Assembly: GCA_024685175.1 (NCBI GenBank)
Contig: JAIKWD010000007.1
Coordinates: 1 to 64,000, forward strand
Length of the DNA stretch: 64,000 bases
Reading direction: 5' to 3'
Source of the DNA: Bacteroidales bacterium
Lineage (GTDB): Bacteria > Bacteroidota > Bacteroidia > Bacteroidales > WCHB1-69
In this document: positions 16,582-24,164 of the stretch, piece after piece
How positions within the stretch are numbered: the stretch's first letter is position 1
How the letters are laid out: each line of letters opens with the position of its first letter
Program-made: the position numbers and the translations under genes
The notes under the pieces: generated by a model
The model's input: only the letters and a program-made list of their open reading frames with translations
Database searches by the model: none
Told to the model about the DNA's origin: nothing

Positions 16582-18613
16582 ATTCTTGGGATTCAGTTAT
16601 TGTTATATGATAAGTTTCTTCTATGTCATTAAATCTAATCTCATTGGCATCCTTATTCAATGCCAACCTATTGTACTCTTTAGCTCTGGTCAACTCTATC
16701 TTCAGGAGCCCATCGCTACCGTATGTTCCTGCTTCGATTGCCGGTAGTACTACCATATCGTAAATATAGGCTATTGTCTTACCGCTCTCTTTACACTTAC
16801 GAAGCACACGCCCTCGACGCTGAACGGTTTGTCTCAAGGCACTGTCACTTGCCATGATGTAAATCTTGTCAAGTTTAGGAACATCAACACCTTCATCAAA
16901 ACACTTTATGGCTACTAAAGTATCAAAATATCCCTGTTCAAATTCATACAAGACTCTCTTTCGATTCAAGGTCCTACTGGTAAATTGTGATACCACAAAA
17001 CCTTTATCGTGCAGAGTCCTTGTAACAGAGTCGATGATAAGTTCCCCCTCGTTATCTTTTCCTTGACCGCAATAGACAACTGAATTGACGAAGTCCTTTC
17101 CTTCTTCTATTAGCTCTCTTAACTTCTCAATTTTTCCGGATGCTTGTTTTAAGACAAGGCTTCGTTCTCTGCGAAGCTTATCAACAATATCTGGGTCAGG
17201 ATCTTCTTTATGTAATTCTTGGGCGAGTTGTTTACTTTTATATTGGAACTTGTCAGTCTCTTCTTTTGTTAGTTGAACGAATATGGGATGATACTCGTAT
17301 TTTGAAAGAAAGTCGTTCTCTATAGCATCTTCTATACCGAAATAAAAAGTATCACCATCGGTAAAGAAATTAATGATTGCATCGGATTCACTTTCGTTGA
17401 AACGCTGAATCGTAGCACTAAGTCCCAGTTTATATTTTGGATTTAGCTCCTCCAATGCGGATAGATTTCCTGGTGTCAGATTGTGAGCTTCATCAACGAT
17501 AATGAACACAGGTTTAATCTTGCGAATTTCAGAGTACATTTTTGAGAAAAATGTGTCATATACCGCTACACAAATTACATCATCGTCATTTGTACAATAA
17601 TCAATTGTTGCTTCAGCAATAGTCTTATCAAAAGAGGAACCACTCCCTCCAAAAAGATAAATCTTGTCATACCCCTCTTCCCGTAAAGCAGCCTCCCATT
17701 GAACTTGTAAATCTATCTGCGGCACACATACTACGACAAACAATTTTTCATTCGTCTCCTTCTTTAGGCGCTCTATTGTTCTAACAGAAGTAAAAGTTTT
17801 ACCTGTACCTGTCGCCATCTCATAGAAATGACGATAGCCATTATCGCAAAATTCATCGATTGCTTTCTCTTGATAAGGATAAAGTTTCTTCTTTCCCGTA
17901 GAAAATCGTCCTGCTATATATTTCTCAATGGCCGCATCAAGAGTCTCGCTACGCTTATAGCAGTTTAACAGTTCATTCTCTACCGCTTTTGGGAAATCTA
18001 TAACAACAACAGATTCTTCCTGATTGTTCCAAAGAGAGGAAAAATAACCTTGTTCGTCATCTATGAATCTTGCGGTATTTTCATTTTGCCAAGAACAATC
18101 CACACGGACACTTTCTTGATTATGAAGCAAAGCACTCTTTGTTTCATTCATGGAGCCATTAAAATAGACTTTGTTGCCTGCTTCATCAACAAATATGCCG
18201 AACTTTTCATGGAAAATCCCCAAAGGCTGGTAAGCTATTTTAATTTCCATTTTACCCTCACAAAGCATATTGCAAATCACATCCAACTTGTCTAATTCTT
18301 CATCCGATAGTTTACATTCGGTTATCGAGTTTAATAGCGACTTTGTAATATGGTCTGCGTCTAAGCTGACACAAGCATCAATCAACTCTGCATCAGACTG
18401 CGAAAGTTCTGGACTACAAATAAGGTGTATCTGGCCTTTCTTTTGAACAAACGAAATTACACCATCTATTGACAGCGTCAAGGAATGTAATGAGAAATAT
18501 CCCGCTGCTCTTTCAAGTTTAACGCTTTCACTAAAGCAAGGCACATAGAAATCTCTATCAATAGAATCTCGATGAGTCCTATATATGGGCTGATATTTTA
18601 TCTTTTGCAACAT
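16562..18613 (-). CDS. DEAD/DEAH-box helicase with N-terminal PLD nuclease domain
   Basis: A 683-aa restriction-like helicase. The N-terminal third is a phospholipase-D-type nuclease with one HKD signature: HEKFGIF (His about 135) followed by FNGSMNET. An SF2 helicase core follows: Walker A ATGTGKT (about 266-272), Walker B IIVDEAHNL, motif III LGLSATIQRF and motif VI QTVQRRGRVLRK. Proteins of this layout occur in restriction and anti-phage systems, where the PLD half cuts DNA and the helicase translocates. The track's TTG start overlaps the methylase gene; the ATG at 18613, 5 bases after the methylase stop, is preferred. A single HKD suggests dimerisation for activity. Confidence 0.9.
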   Translation of the reverse strand: MLQKIKYQPIYRTHRDSIDRDFYVPCFSESVKLERAAGYFSLHSLTLSIDGVISFVQKKGQIHLICSPELSQSDAELIDACVSLDADHITKSLLNSITECKLSDEELDKLDVICNMLCEGKMEIKIAYQPLGIFHEKFGIFVDEAGNKVYFNGSMNETKSALLHNQESVRVDCSWQNENTARFIDDEQGYFSSLWNNQEESVVVIDFPKAVENELLNCYKRSETLDAAIEKYIAGRFSTGKKKLYPYQEKAIDEFCDNGYRHFYEMATGTGKTFTSVRTIERLKKETNEKLFVVVCVPQIDLQVQWEAALREEGYDKIYLFGGSGSSFDKTIAEATIDYCTNDDDVICVAVYDTFFSKMYSEIRKIKPVFIIVDEAHNLTPGNLSALEELNPKYKLGLSATIQRFNESESDAIINFFTDGDTFYFGIEDAIENDFLSKYEYHPIFVQLTKEETDKFQYKSKQLAQELHKEDPDPDIVDKLRRERSLVLKQASGKIEKLRELIEEGKDFVNSVVYCGQGKDNEGELIIDSVTRTLHDKGFVVSQFTSRTLNRKRVLYEFEQGYFDTLVAIKCFDEGVDVPKLDKIYIMASDSALRQTVQRRGRVLRKCKESGKTIAYIYDMVVLPAIEAGTYGSDGLLKIELTRAKEYNRLALNKDANEIRFNDIEETYHITITESQEYESEPD

Positions 18614-18618
18614 AACAC

Positions 18619-19539
18619 CTAACAATTATAATTCCTGATAACAATCTCTTCTAACTCATTTCGCTTTTCCGGGTTGGCATTAATGAATCTTGGTGCTAAT
18701 ACCCTACTGAAATTGTATCCTTCATACAATTTTTCGAAATAACAGACATCATTTTGCTCCTTGCTGTCAGAATTACTCAGCATAACTTGACAATTACGCA
18801 TAGAGAGTCTGTCGCAAAACAACTTCAATTCTTTTTGTTGTTCATCTCCAAATGGACTATTAGAATATGTCTTAAAATTGGATGAACCAGAAAGAGGTCT
18901 ATAAGGAGGATCAAGATACACAAAGTTTAAATGATTCCTACTAAGGTTCCGTCCGACCAACTTATAGTCACCTGGCTGACGAATCACCAATTCAATGGAA
19001 TTTAGCAACCTATAGTCTGCCATTATCAACTCTTCGTTGCAGATGACAGGTCTCTTATATCGCCCGTATGGGACATTGAATTTACCCGAAGTATTCACAC
19101 GATACAATCCGTTGAAGCAAGTGTGGTTTAGGAAGATAAATAGAGCAGCTCGTTTGTCAGGGTGGATTCCTTCACTATTATACTGATCGCGATAGGCATA
19201 GAAAAGTTCCTTTCTTGCAAGATTGTCGACACCACAATATTTGTTTTCCAGAACTTTCAAGTGTTCTATGAGAATTTCAGGTGTCCTTGCTATCAATTGA
19301 TAACAGCGAATGAGGTCTGGATTGATGTCGTTGATAACGGCGCGGCGGATACTCTTATAGCGTTGCAACATATGGAAAAGCATTGCACCGCCGCCAACAA
19401 AAGGTTCTATATAAGTTACATTTTGAAGATCATCGAAATTAGTTGGCAGTAATGCTTCCAACTTCTGAAGAAGATTTCCCTTGCCGCCTGCCCACTTAAC
19501 AAACGGTCTAGCCGTGATTATTCTCTTTTTAATCGACAT
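18619..19539 (-). CDS. D12-class (Dam-like) DNA adenine N6-methyltransferase
   Basis: Methylates adenine in a short DNA motif using SAM. The 306-aa protein has the family order: N-terminal RPFVKWAGGKGNLL, SAM-binding IEPFVGGGAMLF (about 44-56), CFNGLYRVNTSGKFNVPYG and the catalytic DPPY (Asp210). Length and layout match Dam/DpnIIA/EcoRV-type methylases. In this operon it would mark self DNA so that the nuclease-helicase spares the host. It begins 28 bases after the GIY-YIG gene. The recognition site cannot be read from sequence; GATC is common in the family but not certain. Confidence 0.92.
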   Translation of the reverse strand: MSIKKRIITARPFVKWAGGKGNLLQKLEALLPTNFDDLQNVTYIEPFVGGGAMLFHMLQRYKSIRRAVINDINPDLIRCYQLIARTPEILIEHLKVLENKYCGVDNLARKELFYAYRDQYNSEGIHPDKRAALFIFLNHTCFNGLYRVNTSGKFNVPYGRYKRPVICNEELIMADYRLLNSIELVIRQPGDYKLVGRNLSRNHLNFVYLDPPYRPLSGSSNFKTYSNSPFGDEQQKELKLFCDRLSMRNCQVMLSNSDSKEQNDVCYFEKLYEGYNFSRVLAPRFINANPEKRNELEEIVIRNYNC

Positions 19540-19567
19540 CTTAAGATCTTTAGCATAAATACTTTGA

Positions 19568-20236
19568 TTATTCTTTCTCCCTTTCTAATCTAATCTCCCA
19601 CAGTGTCTTCCCTTGATAGCTGAAATACTTCGGTCCCTGGTAGGATTCGCTCTTGTTGTGCATTTCTTCGGGCAGGTAGGTGCCGCAGAAAGCGGAGAGG
19701 CTCCAGAGGCGGCCTTCATACTCCACTTTGTTTTTGCCTGCTACTTTTACAGGAAGGTTCAGTGCATCGAATATGATGGTGTCACCCACATTCAGACCAA
19801 TCATTCCGAAATCAAAAGGTTTGCGGATTTCTTTTTTTTCTATTTTCTCTTTGATTTTTTGACCTTCAACAATTGGATAAATCTGATACGGCTTATCCGC
19901 ATAGTACCGCATAATTACGGCGTCCTCAATAGCACAAGCTATATCCCTAAAAATGTCAAGCGCCACTTGTGGATCAACATTGAAAAACTCCCTGTTTTGA
20001 CGGATACGCAAGTCAGTAAGGCGGTCGATAGTTTTATGAACCAATTTTTCCACCTCATTGTATTTGGTGGTTCTCATCGTAGCAAAAATCTCAAATGGAA
20101 GAGGAACAGCCGTGTTGTCCAATTCTTTTGAACGGACATCCACGGGACGGGAACTCTTCCCAATCTTCACCCAATCCTCCTTAAAACTGGGATTCGTCAG
20201 GATATAGACATACCCTTCTTGCGGCTCTTTGGTCAT
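19568..20236 (-). CDS. GIY-YIG (T5orf172-type) nuclease family protein, first gene of the operon
   Basis: 222 aa. The first 100 residues form a GIY-YIG domain of the T5orf172/MUG113 type: GYVYILTNPSFKEDWVKIGKS, then Arg in VDVRSKEL and Glu in NEVEKLVHKTI as likely catalytic residues. The C-terminal half (about 120-222) is a small unassigned domain ending WEIRLEREK. The track starts 6 codons upstream at a TTG; ATG 20236 sits behind a TAttTTTG promoter. It is the leader gene of the leftward operon, 28 bases before the methylase. It may be a DNA-cleaving effector or nicking subunit, or simply a passenger. Confidence 0.78.
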   Translation of the reverse strand: MTKEPQEGYVYILTNPSFKEDWVKIGKSSRPVDVRSKELDNTAVPLPFEIFATMRTTKYNEVEKLVHKTIDRLTDLRIRQNREFFNVDPQVALDIFRDIACAIEDAVIMRYYADKPYQIYPIVEGQKIKEKIEKKEIRKPFDFGMIGLNVGDTIIFDALNLPVKVAGKNKVEYEGRLWSLSAFCGTYLPEEMHNKSESYQGPKYFSYQGKTLWEIRLEREKE

Positions 20237-20262
20237 ACAAAATGTTTTAGACAATTACCCTG

Positions 20263-20270
20263 CAAAAATA
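20263..20270 (-). promoter_or_regulatory. -7 element (TATTTTTG) driving the methylase-helicase-ATPase-sigma operon
   Basis: On the minus strand TATTTTTG lies 26 bases before the ATG at 20236. It matches the housekeeping Bacteroidota consensus, so the operon can start with the ordinary sigma factor even though it encodes its own. No other TAnnTTTG was noticed between its genes. Confidence 0.65.
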
Positions 20271-20438
20271 GCAAAAAACCATGTAAAAATAACACATTTG
20301 CGATGGGAAATGGCAGGTGCGGTGGGGACGGATTTCATGGTTTTCCCCAACATCCGCATTTGCCCGGTCCCGTTCGGCAACGGGTACCATCGTTTTGGTG
20401 TTTTTGATTCCCCGGAATCCCATCATCATATTCCCGTA

Positions 20439-20460
20439 GAGACGCACGGCCGTGCGTCTC
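20439..20460. repeat. 22-bp perfect palindrome
   Basis: GAGACGCACGG followed by CCGTGCGTCTC is an uninterrupted perfect palindrome. 'GAGACGC...GCGTCTC' palindromes are common intergenic repeats in Bacteroidota genomes (recalled, not searched). It lies between the operon promoter and a gene remnant. Confidence 0.85.
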
Positions 20461-20469
20461 AATATGCGG

Positions 20470-20575
20470 TTATTTTCCTTTCATCAGTTCGTTATACAAA
20501 GCCAACCCTTTCACCGTCAGCAGGTATTCTGCGGTGGGATGGATGTGCAGGTAGCAACTGCGGACGGCCACCTCT
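20470..20575 (-). pseudogene. C-terminal gene remnant, about 34 codons
   Basis: On the minus strand, directly after an in-frame TGA, an open stretch reads EVAVRSCYLHIHPTAEYLLT... and ends ALYNELMKGK-stop. The sequence is protein-like and more GC-rich than its surroundings, but it has no start or upstream body. It looks like the tail of a displaced gene, perhaps a winged-helix protein. The family is unknown. Confidence 0.4.
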
Positions 20576-20650
20576 CAGATATGGTTGCCTAAATAATAGT
20601 AAGTTATTGATATTTAATATATTAAAAAGGATTGTAAAAAATAATAGATT

Positions 20651-20681
20651 GGAAATTAGGGGAAATTTATGGAAAATTTCC
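20651..20681. repeat. 31-bp direct repeat, copy upstream of Fic gene
   Basis: The stretch GGAAATTAGGGGAAATTTAT plus GGAAAATTTCC recurs at 22054-22084 with one mismatch (30/31). This copy also holds an inverted repeat, GGGAAATTT-ATGGA-AAATTTCCC (20660-20682), and lies 22 bases before the Fic -7 box. It could be an operator, a recombination remnant or a target duplication. Confidence 0.88.
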
Positions 20682-20703
20682 CATCTTTTCCCAAAAAAAA
20701 CTG

Positions 20704-20711
20704 TATCTTTG
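20704..20711 (+). promoter_or_regulatory. -7 element (TATCTTTG) for the Fic gene
   Basis: TATCTTTG matches TAnnTTTG, 20 bases before the ATG at 20732. The inverted repeat at 20660-20682 covers the expected -33 region, so a repressor bound there would block this promoter. Confidence 0.7.
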
Positions 20712-20731
20712 CCACGAAAAAAGAATGAACA

Positions 20732-22048
20732 ATGAGAATAGAACTGACTCCAAGATTGAATCCAGAGAAGCTTGCGGATGCTTTCCTAATGCTTCGTGAC
20801 CATAAAATGCGGCCTTTGTTCCAGAGAATTAATAGTGAGTATTTGTATTGGGACAAAGTGAAATATTTAGGCCCCAAGGACATTGACAAGACTATATTAT
20901 GGCAAGCGGTGAGGATTCAGCGTGATATTAATGCTCAATCCCTTCGGTTTGGCAAGCACACCTTTCGCTTTACGATTACGAAGAATATGCTGGCTTTGCT
21001 TCACGATTTTGACATGAATTTGGGCGGAAGCCTTGGCACTGAAAACATTATCCCCACAACTGACAAAAACTACTACTTGATCAGTTCTATTATGGAAGAA
21101 GCTATTGCTTCCAGTCAAATGGAAGGAGCCTCCACAACGCGGCGGATAGCCAAGGACATGCTTCGCAAACAATTGAGACCCAAAAACAAGAGTCAACAAA
21201 TGATCGTCAACAATTATGAAACCATAAGCAAAATCTCAAAAAACTCGAAAGAAGAGTTGACGGAAGAAAAACTGCTTGACATTCACCGTTCGATAACAAA
21301 CAAGACTTTGGATGATCCTGAAGATGAAGGCGTGTTTCGTAAAAACGACGACATCTATGTGGTGGACGGCATCACTGGTCATGTCTCGCACACACCTCCT
21401 TCCTATACCGAAATTGATGAGTTAATCCATGCTTTATGCGATTTTGCCAACAATGATGATAGTGACAATTTCATCCATCCCATCATCAAGGGCATTATCA
21501 TCCATTTTATTCTGGCTTACATCCACCCATTTTCTGACGGTAACGGAAGAACCGCAAGATCCCTCTTTTATTGGTACATGATCAAAAAAGGTTATTGGCT
21601 GACAGAATATCTTTCTATCTCCAGAATCATTTATGTCAATAAAAAATCATACGAAAAGGCCTTTCAATACACTGAGAGCGACGGCAACGACCTATCATAT
21701 TTCATTCAACATCATCTGAATGTAATGAAAAAGGCCTTCGAGGAATTGAAAAAGTATCTCCAACGTAAAATTGACGAACAGCAGAACATCCTTCAATTCG
21801 TTGGATTTTTGAATATTAATGAACGTCAAAGGTATGTTCTTAAAATCATCTCTGATAGCAAGAGAACTATCTTTACCCCAAAAGAGTTGTCCACTCAATT
21901 TAACATTTCAACCAGAACTGCCAGAACAGATTTGCAGGAATTGGTAGGAATGGGATATTTAAGTACAATAAATTTGAATAAAAGAGCAATAGGTTATATT
22001 AAATCACCAAATTTCGAAGAGCTGCTTCAAAAATCTTCGAAGCGTTAA
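20732..22048 (+). CDS. Fic family protein (AMP-transferase type) with C-terminal winged helix
   Basis: Fic enzymes transfer AMP (sometimes other groups) to Ser, Thr or Tyr hydroxyls of target proteins. The 438-aa protein has an N-terminal helical region containing the autoinhibitory motif SSQMEG (about 127-132; S-xxx-E-G), marking a class II self-inhibited Fic. The catalytic loop HPFSDGNGRTAR (His265) is intact. The last 70 residues (FTPKELSTQFNISTRTARTDLQ) are a DeoR-like winged helix, so it may bind its own promoter. It is AT-rich, diverges from the defence-like operon and is bracketed by a 31-bp direct repeat. No separate antitoxin gene is seen, consistent with internal inhibition. Confidence 0.93.
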   Translation: MRIELTPRLNPEKLADAFLMLRDHKMRPLFQRINSEYLYWDKVKYLGPKDIDKTILWQAVRIQRDINAQSLRFGKHTFRFTITKNMLALLHDFDMNLGGSLGTENIIPTTDKNYYLISSIMEEAIASSQMEGASTTRRIAKDMLRKQLRPKNKSQQMIVNNYETISKISKNSKEELTEEKLLDIHRSITNKTLDDPEDEGVFRKNDDIYVVDGITGHVSHTPPSYTEIDELIHALCDFANNDDSDNFIHPIIKGIIIHFILAYIHPFSDGNGRTARSLFYWYMIKKGYWLTEYLSISRIIYVNKKSYEKAFQYTESDGNDLSYFIQHHLNVMKKAFEELKKYLQRKIDEQQNILQFVGFLNINERQRYVLKIISDSKRTIFTPKELSTQFNISTRTARTDLQELVGMGYLSTINLNKRAIGYIKSPNFEELLQKSSKR

Positions 22049-22053
22049 CAAAA

Positions 22054-22084
22054 GGAAATTAGGGGAAATCTATGGAAAATTTCC
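22054..22084. repeat. 31-bp direct repeat, copy downstream of Fic gene
   Basis: Starts 5 bases after the Fic stop and matches 20651-20681 in 30 of 31 positions (T to C at position 17). The C breaks the inner inverted repeat that the upstream copy has. The two copies enclose the whole Fic gene and its promoter. Confidence 0.88.
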
Positions 22085-22304
22085 TCTAATTTTATCCTAT
22101 TGGGTGTCCCGAATTTTTGAAAATAAGGATGTACATTCTTTTATACAACTACCCCGCCCTTCGGGCACCCATTGAAGGCTGCGCCTTCTTTTCCTCTTCA
22201 CTCGGCAAAGTCAAAGCCAGCTTTGCCTCTGCACTCGTTCATCCGTCAAATCTTGAGAAGAAGGGGAATTTGGGTTGGTCATAACTCACCCGTGCGTTTT
22301 AAAT
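22085..22304. other. Intergenic stretch with compact palindromes, right edge of the island
   Basis: No gene is seen. Hairpins with tiny loops recur: GCCC-TTC-GGGC (22156-22166), GAAGGC-TGC-GCCTTC (22174-22188) and CAAAGC-CA-GCTTTG (22212-22225). They resemble those at 12141-12263 on the opposite side of the AT-rich island. GC-rich coding sequence resumes beyond 22305. Confidence 0.6.
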
Positions 22305-24164
22305 CTAGAATTGGAAATAAATAAACGGTTGCAAATCGGCCGTGATGAACTGGTAGAGCACAAAGACCGCCACCACCACGATGAGCCAGATGAGCCAGAT
22401 AGGCAGCATTGCAAAATTGATTCGATACCAACGTTTCCAACGGTCGGGCAGCCAATGGATGACCATACCGACGACAAAGAGCGTGAACACGGGCCAATAG
22501 TTGAGCAAGATATCGGGGATGGCCGCCACATTCCAGTGACCGCCAATGCTGTTCACCATCGCCTTGGCGGTGTTCCAGGCCGTCTCGTTGGCCACCGCCG
22601 GATCCAAATTGGAGCCTGAACGGAAAAACAAACGCGTGAACGAGATGAACACGAAGGTCATCAATACATTCCAGCTGAAATTCAACCAGTTAATATCCTT
22701 GTTGGGCCAGATGGCCGAGTAAATGCAACGGATGAGCGTCCCCACGAAGAACACGCCCGACCATACGGTGAAGATCATCAGCACCGGTGCCGGCCAGAAG
22801 TAGTTGCACACGAAGAACGCGGCGAAGATCAGGCCGGAGACAAGACTCCGGAGCCACTGGGCGAAATGCCGCCAAATCTTGAACCCCAAGATGCCGAAGC
22901 CGTTCAAACCACCCCAAATCATGAAGTTCCACGACGCGCCATGCCACAAACCACCCAACAGCATGGTGTTCATCATGTTGATGTTGGTACTGATTTTCAA
23001 ACGCGCCTTTTTGCTGATGAGGGAGATGACGGTGAGTATGACCGCCAACCCGACAATGATGCTCGTGATGACGGCGTTCTTGGTGAGCAATATGATAACC
23101 GCCCCAATCATCAGGATGCACAAATAGGTGCCAATGGTGGCGTTGCGGTTGCCGCCCAACGGGATGTACAGATAATCTTGCAACCATTTGGAGAGCGAGA
23201 TGTGCCAACGCTTCCAGAAGTTGCTCGGCGAGTCGGCCTTGTAGGGAGAATTGAAGTTCTTGGGCAGATAGAATCCCATCAACATAGCCACGCCGATGGC
23301 GATGTCAGTATAGCCCGAAAAGTCGGCATAGACTTGCAACGAGTAGATGAAGAGCGCTGACAGGTTCTCGAACGAGGTGAACAAGGTGGGATTATTGAAC
23401 ACGCGGTCCACGAAGTTCACGGCAAGATAGTCGCTCATAATCAACTTCTTGGCCAAGCCATTCAGGATCCAGAACACCGCGATGCCGAACTGCTTTCGCG
23501 TAAGGAAGAATGGCTTGTACAACTGCGGCACGAACTGGTCGGCACGCACGATGGGACCCGCCACCAACTGGGGGAAGAAACTGACATAAAAGCCGAAGTC
23601 CAGAAGATTGGACACGTGGCGGATTTTCTTTTTGTAGACATCCACCAAGTAACTAATATTCTGGAAGGTATAGAACGAAATACCTACCGGCAGCAGAATC
23701 TTGGAAGCGTCGAAATAATCCTTGCCGGTCAAGTCGTTGGTCCATTGCGCCAACCAGTTGATCACCTCGTACTGGCTGCCCACAATGGTGTTGTAGGCAT
23801 CGGTAAAGAAGTAGGCATACTTGAAATAACACAACACCAGCAAGTTGACAACCACGCCGAAAACCATGTGGAACTTCCTGAATCCCTGCCGTTTGGAACT
23901 ATCCATCACGATTCCGAGATAGTAGTCCAGAAACATATCGAAGATCAGGATGAGGACGAAAAGGCCGGAGGTCTTGTAGTAGAAGAATATGCTGGCGAAG
24001 AAAAGAAAGCTGTTGCGCAGCAATCTTTTTCTATGGAAGATGGAGAAGAAGGCGAAGACTATTGCGAAAAAGGCCCAGAAGTTGAACTGCGTGAACAGCA
24101 ACGGATACTGGTCGTTGAAGGAGAACAGGTTCGTGAAAAATATCTTGAGACTATCGAGATTCAT
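22305..24164 (-). CDS. MBOAT family membrane O-acyltransferase (AlgI/DltB-like)
   Basis: A 619-aa polytopic inner-membrane protein with roughly 12 hydrophobic segments. MBOAT hallmarks are the motif FWKRWHISLSKWLQDYLYIPLGGNR (central) and GGLWHGASWNF with the catalytic His, in the second half. Such proteins move acyl groups across the membrane for O-acetylation of exopolysaccharide, peptidoglycan or teichoic acids. Its start overlaps the upstream SGNH gene by 14 bases. The operon of two exported SGNH proteins plus MBOAT parallels AlgI with AlgJ/AlgX, so it probably O-acetylates a surface glycan. Which glycan is unknown. Confidence 0.92.
   Translation of the reverse strand: MNLDSLKIFFTNLFSFNDQYPLLFTQFNFWAFFAIVFAFFSIFHRKRLLRNSFLFFASIFFYYKTSGLFVLILIFDMFLDYYLGIVMDSSKRQGFRKFHMVFGVVVNLLVLCYFKYAYFFTDAYNTIVGSQYEVINWLAQWTNDLTGKDYFDASKILLPVGISFYTFQNISYLVDVYKKKIRHVSNLLDFGFYVSFFPQLVAGPIVRADQFVPQLYKPFFLTRKQFGIAVFWILNGLAKKLIMSDYLAVNFVDRVFNNPTLFTSFENLSALFIYSLQVYADFSGYTDIAIGVAMLMGFYLPKNFNSPYKADSPSNFWKRWHISLSKWLQDYLYIPLGGNRNATIGTYLCILMIGAVIILLTKNAVITSIIVGLAVILTVISLISKKARLKISTNINMMNTMLLGGLWHGASWNFMIWGGLNGFGILGFKIWRHFAQWLRSLVSGLIFAAFFVCNYFWPAPVLMIFTVWSGVFFVGTLIRCIYSAIWPNKDINWLNFSWNVLMTFVFISFTRLFFRSGSNLDPAVANETAWNTAKAMVNSIGGHWNVAAIPDILLNYWPVFTLFVVGMVIHWLPDRWKRWYRINFAMLPIWLIWLIVVVAVFVLYQFITADLQPFIYFQF

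Noticed and set aside
12331-20236. Phosphorothioation (Dnd/Ssp) system
   Set aside because: The ATPase is DndD-like, but there is no cysteine desulfurase DndA, sulfurtransferase DndC or DndE; the modifying enzyme is an adenine methylase.
12331-20236. BREX, DISARM or Type I restriction system
   Set aside because: No PglX/PglZ, DrmA/DrmB, or HsdS/HsdM-type proteins are encoded; the methylase is a single-chain D12 type.
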